A stretch of 64,000 nucleotides of DNA, from positions 372,001 through 436,000 of the forward strand of contig NZ_JAOANI010000028.1 of assembly GCF_025318105.1 (NCBI RefSeq), given 5' to 3'. Below, one piece after another: positions 58,174-64,000 of this stretch. Position numbers and translations under genes: made by a program. The stretch is from Venatoribacter pacificus (lineage in GTDB: Bacteria > Pseudomonadota > Gammaproteobacteria > Pseudomonadales > Oceanobacteraceae). The notes below the pieces were generated by a model. It was not told the DNA's origin, searched no databases, and worked only from the letters and a program-made list of their open reading frames with translations. Numbering within the stretch: the first letter of the stretch is position 1; each line of letters starts with the position of its first letter.

Positions 58174-60069
58174 ATGCACTGGTTGGACAAAACGCACCAT
58201 CAGTATCCGCGTTCGGCAGCGGTTCTGCAGTTTCATCTGAGTGTGGCCGTTGTGCTGGTAACACTCATAACCGCTGCCGTTGCCCTGGGTCTGCATTACT
58301 ATTTCAGTCGCGCGCTGGTGCTGGATTCCGTCACCGCGCGTTACCAGCAAACCGCTGCCACCGCACGTGACTACCTCAGTAATCTTGACAGCAATGCCCT
58401 GCAAACCACCCGTGTATTGGCCCAATACCCACAGTTAGTTGAAGGACAATGGGTTAACCGCGCTACGCCAGCGTTATTTGCTGAAGTTATGCGTAATAAC
58501 CCGGTGCTCTATGCCATTTATATTGGTTTCAGCAATGGTAATTTGTACGAACTGGTTAACCTGAACAGCAGTGACGCTGTTCGGCGTCAGCTAAAAGCGG
58601 CACCGGCAGACCGTTGGGCCGCCATCATCGTGACAGGCAGTGGAGAGCAACGCCGCCGCCGGTTTGAATTTTACGATGAACAGTTACAACCAACCTTTGT
58701 CCGTGAAGAACCCAGCGATTACAACGCCAGCCAGCGCCTTTGGTATACCAGCGCACAACATGGCAGCGTGAATAAAACCCCACCGTATTTATTCCAGCAT
58801 TTACAGGCACCCGGACAAAGCTACAGCACCCAGCTGGATGGCGGCCAGGCTGTGCTGGCCGTCGATGTTGCTTTTTCTACCTTAAATGCGCATTTACGCA
58901 GCCAGCCGTTGAGCGTGGATGGTGAGATTTTTCTCTATCAGCAAAGCGGCGAAATCATTGCCAGTAATGCTGAAGCGCAGAATGAAGAGCGCTTACCGCA
59001 GACAGAACTTTTTGCCCTCAGCGATGAACAGGCACGCTATATAAACAGCCTTGGCCGTTTGCGTATATCTAACGAAACCGACTGGCCGCCAATCGACTTT
59101 GCGCTATCCGCCGAACCGCGCGGTTACAGCATTGATTTATTACGCGTTATCGCACAAATGACCGGCCTGAACATCGAATTTGTCAATGGTTACGCCTGGC
59201 CGGAACTAATGGAATTATTTCGCAGCGGAGAGTTGGAAATACTGCAACCGGTATTAAGCCGCCAGCAATTATCCGGCGCACTGACCCAGCCTTTTTTACA
59301 GTTACCCTATGCTGTTGTGCAGCGCCAGAACGATGTGGAAATCAACAGTTTGCAGCAACTGACAGGCAAAGTGCTGGCCATTCCCAGCGGCTGGACGGTC
59401 GCCAATATAATCCGCAGCAATTATCCGCAGATCAAACTGCTGGAGGTAAGCAACGCCCGTAGTGCACTGGAAGCGGTCAGCCAGGGTAAGGCCGATGCAA
59501 CACTGGACATGGCCCTGACGCTGCAACTCACCGCTGACCAATATTTTATCGGCGGCCTGCGTTTTAACCGTCAGGTGCAGGGGCTGGAATTACTGCCACA
59601 AGGGCTGAAACTGTTAACACAGGAAAAACTGCAACCGCTGGCCGATATTCTGGATCAGGTTCTGGCCAGTATCCGCCCTGAAACCTGGCAATTTTTATAT
59701 GATAAATGGCTGGCAGAAGAAACCGGAGTCACGGTGCCTGCGGTGGTGCCCTATCCGCAGTTAATCAGCATGGCGCAGCACAGTGCAACGCAAAACCGGC
59801 TGGAGCAAACCACCATAAACGGGCAGCCGTACTATATTTTTGCTTCGACCTTTGACCGCCGAAAAAGTCCGCGCGAGCATTTCGCCTTTGTTATTTCTGA
59901 ACAACGGCTGTTTGCCAACAGCAGCCGCGAAGTGTGGCTATCGGTGCTGATTATTGCCGCACTGTGGCTGTTGCTGATGCCAGTGATTTTACTGGTGTTT
60001 GTGTTGCGGCCCTTGCGCGCCTTCAGCCGCAACGTAGCCGAGGAATTCGGCACTCAGGAGCCAGGCTGA
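58174..60069 (+). CDS. membrane sensor with dCache and solute-binding-like domains, no output domain
   Basis: A 631-residue protein with a membrane helix at about 22-42 and another near 588-608. Between them lie a dCache-like sensor (about 45-280; ALYAIYIGFSNGNLYELVNLN, RLWYTSAQHGSVNKTPPY) and a SBP_bac_3-type domain (about 290-525; IDFALSAEPRGYSIDLLRVI, EILQPVLSRQQLSGALTQPF, LTGKVLAIPSGWTVANIIR, SQGKADATLDMAL). After the second helix only VLRPLRAFSRNVAEEFGTQEPG remains. Sensors of this plan usually continue with a GGDEF, HD-GYP or kinase domain, so this one looks truncated. No frame downstream restores one. A remaining role in binding partners cannot be excluded. Confidence 0.8.
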   Translation: MHWLDKTHHQYPRSAAVLQFHLSVAVVLVTLITAAVALGLHYYFSRALVLDSVTARYQQTAATARDYLSNLDSNALQTTRVLAQYPQLVEGQWVNRATPALFAEVMRNNPVLYAIYIGFSNGNLYELVNLNSSDAVRRQLKAAPADRWAAIIVTGSGEQRRRRFEFYDEQLQPTFVREEPSDYNASQRLWYTSAQHGSVNKTPPYLFQHLQAPGQSYSTQLDGGQAVLAVDVAFSTLNAHLRSQPLSVDGEIFLYQQSGEIIASNAEAQNEERLPQTELFALSDEQARYINSLGRLRISNETDWPPIDFALSAEPRGYSIDLLRVIAQMTGLNIEFVNGYAWPELMELFRSGELEILQPVLSRQQLSGALTQPFLQLPYAVVQRQNDVEINSLQQLTGKVLAIPSGWTVANIIRSNYPQIKLLEVSNARSALEAVSQGKADATLDMALTLQLTADQYFIGGLRFNRQVQGLELLPQGLKLLTQEKLQPLADILDQVLASIRPETWQFLYDKWLAEETGVTVPAVVPYPQLISMAQHSATQNRLEQTTINGQPYYIFASTFDRRKSPREHFAFVISEQRLFANSSREVWLSVLIIAALWLLLMPVILLVFVLRPLRAFSRNVAEEFGTQEPG

Positions 60070-60287
60070 TTTCAGCAACCGATCCCCACGGTTATTACGC
60101 TGCGCTACATTTGCACACGGGGCTTTTCTGGACTCACCCTGCTAATTCCAGTACAGTCCGCCCCCTCTCAAAGGCCGGGTGGACATCTGTTGACCTGCCT
60201 TGTCGGGCTACAGCCCGGATGGACGCGACTGCTGACACCGCGCCATTTCTCCTTGCAATGTCAGCTCTCAGAGCAGATCACGCACTC

Positions 60288-61742
60288 ATGACCCAATTTT
60301 CCGAACTCGGCCTGGCCGAATCCATCCTGAAAGCCGTTGCTGATCAGGGTTACACTACGCCATCTCCGGTACAGGCCCAGGCCATTCCCGCCGTATTGGC
60401 TGGCCGCGATGTTATGGCCGCCGCTCAGACCGGCACCGGTAAAACCGCCGGTTTTACCCTGCCTATGCTGCAAAAGCTGCAGCAGGGCGAACGCGCAGGC
60501 GCTAACCGTTGCCGTGCACTGGTGTTAACACCAACCCGCGAACTGGCCGCCCAGGTGGCTGAAAACGTCGCCGATTACAGCAAATATCTGAACATCCGCT
60601 CGGCGGTTGTATTTGGTGGCGTCAGTATTAATCCGCAAATGATTGCACTGCGTCGTGGCGTCGATGTGCTGGTGGCCTGTCCGGGTCGTTTACTCGACCT
60701 GTATCAGCAAAAAGCCATTCGTTTTGACGAAGTCGAATTTCTGGTACTGGACGAAGCCGACCGCATGCTCGACATGGGCTTTATTCACGACATCAAAAAA
60801 ATCCTCGCACTGCTGCCGAAAAATCGTCAGACCCTGATGTTTTCTGCCACCTTCTCCAGCGAGATCCGCACCCTGGCCAAAGGCCTGGTGAACGATCCGG
60901 TAGAAATTGACGTCAGCCCGCGTAACAGCACCGCCCACACCGTTGAGCAGTGGCTGATTCCGGTCGATAAAAAACGCAAACCGGAAGTGCTCAGCCACCT
61001 GCTGAAACAACACGGCTGGAAACAGGTACTGGTATTTACCCGCACCAAACACGGTGCTAACCGCTTAACCACGCATCTACAGGATCGTGGGATTACCGCC
61101 GCCGCGATTCACGGCAATAAAAGCCAGGGCGCCCGTACCCGTGCGCTGGCCGAATTCAAAAGCGGCGATATTGCCGTGCTGGTGGCCACCGACATCGCGG
61201 CCCGTGGTCTGGATATCGAACAATTACCACACGTAATCAACTTCGAACTGCCCAACGTTGCCGCCGACTACGTACACCGTATTGGCCGTACCGGACGTGC
61301 CGGTGCCAGTGGTGAAGCCATTGCCCTGGTTTGCGCGGAAGAACTGGAAGACCTCGAAGGCATTGAAGGCTTAATCGGCAAAAGCATCGAGCGCCGCGTG
61401 CAGGAAGGTTTTGAACCCAATACCCCATTGCCGGTATCGCGCCCTAAATCGCCGCGTAAACCGAAAAAAGCCAAGCAACCTAAAGGCTTTAAAGACACCT
61501 TCGACCGCGAGCCACGCGCACCGCGTCCGGCCGGTAGTGGTCGTTCAAATGGAAACGGCGGCAATGCTGGCCGTTCCGGTTCTGGCTCTGGTCGTGCAGG
61601 TTCTGCTGCTGGTCAGAAACAAGGTGAGCAAAAGCAGGGTGAACAGCGCCGTTCATCCGGCAGCAGCGGTAATAACAATGGCGGTAACAGCCGCCCGGCA
61701 GGCAGCGCACCGCGCCGCTCACGCCGCCCGGCACAGGGATAA
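60288..61742 (+). CDS. DEAD-box RNA helicase, RhlE-type
   Basis: A 484-residue ATP-dependent RNA helicase. Motifs in order: FSELGLAESILKAVADQGYTTPSPVQAQAI (Q motif), AAAQTGTGKTAGF (Walker A, motif I), PTREL (Ia), GVSINPQMIALRRG, VLDEADRML (DEAD, motif II), SATF (III), VLVFTRTK (IV), VATDIAARGLDIE (V) and HRIGRTGRAG (VI). The tail beyond about residue 375 is basic and Gly/Ser/Gln-rich, typical of RhlE. ATG 60288 gives the family N-terminus; an ATG at 60259 would add ten residues. It lies 218 bp after the truncated sensor gene. A terminator follows 41 bp after its stop. Confidence 0.93.
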   Translation: MTQFSELGLAESILKAVADQGYTTPSPVQAQAIPAVLAGRDVMAAAQTGTGKTAGFTLPMLQKLQQGERAGANRCRALVLTPTRELAAQVAENVADYSKYLNIRSAVVFGGVSINPQMIALRRGVDVLVACPGRLLDLYQQKAIRFDEVEFLVLDEADRMLDMGFIHDIKKILALLPKNRQTLMFSATFSSEIRTLAKGLVNDPVEIDVSPRNSTAHTVEQWLIPVDKKRKPEVLSHLLKQHGWKQVLVFTRTKHGANRLTTHLQDRGITAAAIHGNKSQGARTRALAEFKSGDIAVLVATDIAARGLDIEQLPHVINFELPNVAADYVHRIGRTGRAGASGEAIALVCAEELEDLEGIEGLIGKSIERRVQEGFEPNTPLPVSRPKSPRKPKKAKQPKGFKDTFDREPRAPRPAGSGRSNGNGGNAGRSGSGSGRAGSAAGQKQGEQKQGEQRRSSGSSGNNNGGNSRPAGSAPRRSRRPAQG

Positions 61743-61785
61743 CACCCGCGCCAATAGCGGCGCTGTTAACGCCGCCGCTTAAAAC

Positions 61786-61817
61786 AAAAACGGGCCTCAT
61801 CTGAGGCCCGTTTTTTT
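61786..61817 (+). terminator. terminator after the helicase gene
   Basis: AAAAACGGGCCTCA, loop TC, TGAGGCCCGTTTTT followed by more T. A strong bidirectional hairpin, also serving the convergent small membrane gene. Confidence 0.93.
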
Positions 61818-61858
61818 ATGCTGATAATAAAGTAAAGAACCTTATTACCTATTCCTGC

Positions 61859-62305
61859 TTAACGATCAGTGCTATTAGCGTCTGTTTGCAAATTGCTTGC
61901 AGGCCTGAATGCTAACTCCGGATTGATCAGATAGGCAAAAATAAATCCGATACCGGCGGAGCCAAAAAACGACAGAATAGGAATGGCGCTGCTGTCTCCG
62001 TTTACGAACAGGTAATAGCCGAACCCGGAAATTCCGGTAAAGATTCCGAATGTAATCATGAAGAAAATCATATTGATATACCTGCCGATTTTTTGGTTGG
62101 TCGCAGGTGCTGGCAGCGGAATAATCTTACTGAAAAGAGCCAGTATAGCTGGAGCGAACAGACCGAAGAATACCCCAGGAAGAACTGGCGTATTCTCTGT
62201 GTGAAGGATAATGTTGCTGCTGAATATCGTGATTCCCTGAATCAGGCCTGCAACAGTCCCGGCAGCAAGACCAAGCCAGTCACTGGGTAAAAAACGGATC
62301 TTCAT
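61859..62305 (-). CDS. hypothetical four-helix membrane protein
   Basis: A 148-residue protein with four predicted helices (about 8-30, 42-62, 73-97, 103-125) and a charged C-terminal tail. Gly and Pro are common in the helices (LPGVFFGLFAPAILAL, ITFGIFTGISGFGYYL). No family recognised. GC is lower than in the core genes. It is the first of three small leftward genes of unknown function up to 63179 and may be part of an accessory set. Confidence 0.6.
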   Translation of the reverse strand: MKIRFLPSDWLGLAAGTVAGLIQGITIFSSNIILHTENTPVLPGVFFGLFAPAILALFSKIIPLPAPATNQKIGRYINMIFFMITFGIFTGISGFGYYLFVNGDSSAIPILSFFGSAGIGFIFAYLINPELAFRPASNLQTDANSTDR

Positions 62306-62475
62306 TGTTATACCTTTTATTTTAAGTGAGATAAGTCGTGAAGGGGTAGCTCTGTCTTTATTGCTATGAACCGGGGCTCGGAAGGTCGCGCATTAGGTGA
62401 TCTGAATTCAGGTCTTTTACGGCAGAGGTTGCTGTAGTCGGGCAGTTAGTTCCTGATTGAGACGCAGAGTCTCAG

Positions 62476-62745
62476 TTACTCAGAGGCAGGCTCCGCAGAA
62501 AGGGTGCAATTTTCAGGATATTGCTGACATAACCACACTAAATATCTGATGAAGTAATACTTATAGATTCCATTGTCTGGCATGAAATCAATAATTGGCT
62601 GTGCAGTGTTTTCATATGTCCGGCTTATCCAGCGGTTATTTATCTCGAGTCTGAACCAGGCTGCGAGTAAGGGATAAGTGAGGAGCACGCTTATCGCTAC
62701 GGCTAATATTCCTGCTGTTGCTTTCTGCTTTCCGGATATGGTCAA
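62476..62745 (-). CDS. hypothetical 89-residue membrane-anchored protein
   Basis: One predicted helix (ATAGILAVAISVLLTYPLLAAWF, about 9-31) and a C-terminal periplasmic part with two Cys (LCQQYPENC), which could form a disulphide. No known family. AT-rich. Its frame lies close to the next gene, suggesting one transcript. Confidence 0.5.
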   Translation of the reverse strand: MTISGKQKATAGILAVAISVLLTYPLLAAWFRLEINNRWISRTYENTAQPIIDFMPDNGIYKYYFIRYLVWLCQQYPENCTLSAEPASE

Positions 62746-62852
62746 GGTTTATTGACTTTTCGTATGCTGTTCGCTGTAGAGCGTTTAAATACGTTCTCTG
62801 GTCTTTAATCTCTGATGATAAGAGTGTCCTGGAGGACCATGGTTGGTAACTT

Positions 62853-63179
62853 TTATACACCAGTGAGAGCAGCGAAAAATCCAATAATCAGAAGAGCGGA
62901 TCCGGACAATAATAAGCGCCTGGCAATGATGGCCTTTTTGAAGTCAGACCTTCCACGCTTTTTGACTTCCAGGCTTTCAGAACTTTCATAGCCCTGATTC
63001 AGTACCCAGCTGAACATTCCCAGTGTTTTTCCAAGATCAATAAATGAAGATCCTGCCGGAGATCCCAGTTTCGTCCACTGCGCCTGATCCTGCTCTTTTA
63101 GTAACTGAGTAAGGCCCTCAAAATTAATTGAGAGTACTCCGGCAATAAGAAAAAAAGATCCGATTAAAATGAATAACAT
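62853..63179 (-). CDS. hypothetical 108-residue two-helix membrane protein
   Basis: Helices at about 2-17 (LFILIGSFFLIAGVLS) and 89-106 (LLLSGSALLIIGFFAAL), with a polar loop holding a basic stretch (LEVKKRGRSDFKKAIIARR). The loop is likely cytosolic. No family recognised. AT-rich, and it lies next to the small proteins at 61859-62745 on the same strand. Confidence 0.55.
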   Translation of the reverse strand: MLFILIGSFFLIAGVLSINFEGLTQLLKEQDQAQWTKLGSPAGSSFIDLGKTLGMFSWVLNQGYESSESLEVKKRGRSDFKKAIIARRLLLSGSALLIIGFFAALTGV

Positions 63180-63583
63180 ATCATTGTCCTCTGATTTCTT
63201 TCATGGTTGCTTACCCCGGCTTACTCCAGGCACGCTGCCGCCCATCCTTATGTACGCAGACAGGAATAGCGTGGCTTTATCGTTCGGGATTGTTAGCAGG
63301 GAGGGCGGTTGTTCTCGGTCGTTCTGACTGTGTTGTATTAACGATCTGGCGGCATCCCTGCTGTGCTCCGAGAGTACTGAAGTTCAGACTTTGATTCAAT
63401 AATTGATAGAGATGGTTACAAGTGGCAATAGACGACAGGGGGCACTATGTCTGGCGCTTAGGTTAGTTCAGGTGCCACTCAACTGGACCAGGCATAGAAT
63501 AGATTATAGAAACCACTCTGCGTATCGGTAATACCTGAGATGGGGGGGACGAACTGCACACCTTTACGCAAACCGCCAAGATA
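63180..63583. other. 404-bp gene-free stretch
   Basis: No supported gene, repeat or RNA seen. It separates the accessory small membrane genes from the pentapeptide-repeat gene and must hold the promoter of 62853-63179. Confidence 0.4.
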
Positions 63584-64000
63584 TTAATCCACCAGGTTAA
63601 TCCCCAGACTCTCCAGCAGGTTTAATGCCTCATAGCGGCTGAAGGTGGCCTTGCTCAGATTATTATCCAGAACATCGATATTAAAATTAACCGACTCACT
63701 CAGGTCTGCACCGCTTAAATTGGTGCGGCCAAACAGGCTGTGGGTAAAGTCGCAGTAGGTGAGGCGGGCGTTGTTCAGCTGGGTTTCGCGCAGATCAACA
63801 TCGTGTGCTTTGCATTCTTCCATAACCACTTCATGCAGGTTCAGTCCGAGGAAGGAGGAGTCGTTCAGTATGCACTGGTAAAACTTCAGTTCAGGGTGAA
63901 ACTGGTAGCTGGACCATTGGGCACGGGTCCAGTCGATGCCAACCATTTTGCACTCGCGGAAGGTTGTTTCGGCAAAACGGCTTTGCGGAATTTTAATCAG
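63584..64000 (-). CDS. pentapeptide-repeat protein, Qnr-like, C-terminal part (runs off the window)
   Basis: The reverse frame is open to the window edge, so at least 138 residues are present and the N-terminus lies outside. The repeats A(D/N)LxxF-type are visible: FAETTFRECKMVGIDWTRAQW, FYQCILNDSSFLGLNL, DLRETQLNNARLTYCDF, TNLSGADLSESVNFN. Such proteins form a right-handed beta-helix; Qnr members protect DNA gyrase from quinolones. The C-terminus reads EALNLLESLGINLVD. A general pentapeptide protein cannot be told from a true Qnr by this fragment. Confidence 0.8.
   Translation of the reverse strand: MIKIPQSRFAETTFRECKMVGIDWTRAQWSSYQFHPELKFYQCILNDSSFLGLNLHEVVMEECKAHDVDLRETQLNNARLTYCDFTHSLFGRTNLSGADLSESVNFNIDVLDNNLSKATFSRYEALNLLESLGINLVD

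Noticed and set aside
59934..60287. Long upstream extension of the helicase frame
   Set aside because: It overlaps the end of the sensor gene in another frame and shows no helicase homology; the Q motif starts just after 60288.
1..64000. CRISPR arrays, rRNA and tRNA genes
   Set aside because: I found no regularly spaced direct repeats of CRISPR type and no tRNA- or rRNA-like sequence by reading; the only tandem repeat (35125-35310) is a dispersed-repeat type with too few units.

Overview
The window looks like a chromosomal segment of a marine-type gammaproteobacterium, probably in or near the Oceanospirillaceae. This is inferred from gene content (fxsA-groES-groEL, cmoAB, soxR with a divergent exporter, rbbA-type exporter operon, VF530, RmuC, CreA) and moderate GC; I could not search databases. 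Most of the window is single-copy chromosomal genes, broken up by small accessory pockets and several families of non-coding repeats.

Layout. 1-7 kb: a partial chemoreceptor-like gene, a DUF3530 protein, rpe-gph, a GNAT enzyme, fxsA and groES-groEL behind a clear sigma-32-type promoter. 7-10.4 kb: an AraC regulator divergent from a three-gene oxidoreductase/membrane operon; this block is flanked by 47-bp direct copies of the groEL terminator. 10.6-16 kb: small accessory and housekeeping genes, including an SH3-like protein, a nucleoside deoxyribosyltransferase, a possible ADP-ribosyltransferase-fold protein, a GFA protein and two paired coiled-coil envelope proteins. 15.7-22.8 kb: TetR/HPP divergent pair, a glycosyltransferase, a lipoprotein 5'-nucleotidase, a periplasmic binding-fold protein, a methyltransferase and VF530. 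22.8-28 kb: a yhiI-rbbA-yhhJ exporter operon with a mobile-type repeat upstream. 28.3-31.4 kb: an antiporter, a small SutA-like protein and a tandem DsbA-fold protein. 31.7-38.3 kb: an acyl-CoA degradation cluster (SDR, acyl-CoA dehydrogenase, thiolase, AraC regulator, acyl-CoA synthetase). 38.5-45.3 kb: DCC protein, GH75-like secreted hydrolase, SoxR and its exporter, a PLAT plus possible aerolysin-like protein, and a sphingomyelinase-like exoenzyme with a membrane-anchored helical partner. 45.4-54.7 kb: outer-membrane protein, rmuC, a surface lipoprotein, cmoAB, and a DAHP synthase behind an aromatic-rich leader peptide and attenuator. 54.7-64 kb: CreA, a DUF3592 protein directly behind another repeat copy, an output-less sensor, a DEAD-box helicase, small membrane proteins and a partial pentapeptide-repeat protein.

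The most notable non-genic signals are: (i) a dispersed element of about 240-265 bp with GGGCCTGTCRACACTAAT terminal inverted repeats and TA flanks, in three copies plus a 35-bp mini copy; (ii) the aromatic leader/attenuator ahead of the DAHP synthase; (iii) a SoxR box exactly inside a 19-bp promoter spacer; (iv) the duplicated groEL terminator around a regulator-plus-operon cassette; (v) two further families of short palindromes, one of which brackets the acyl-CoA cluster.
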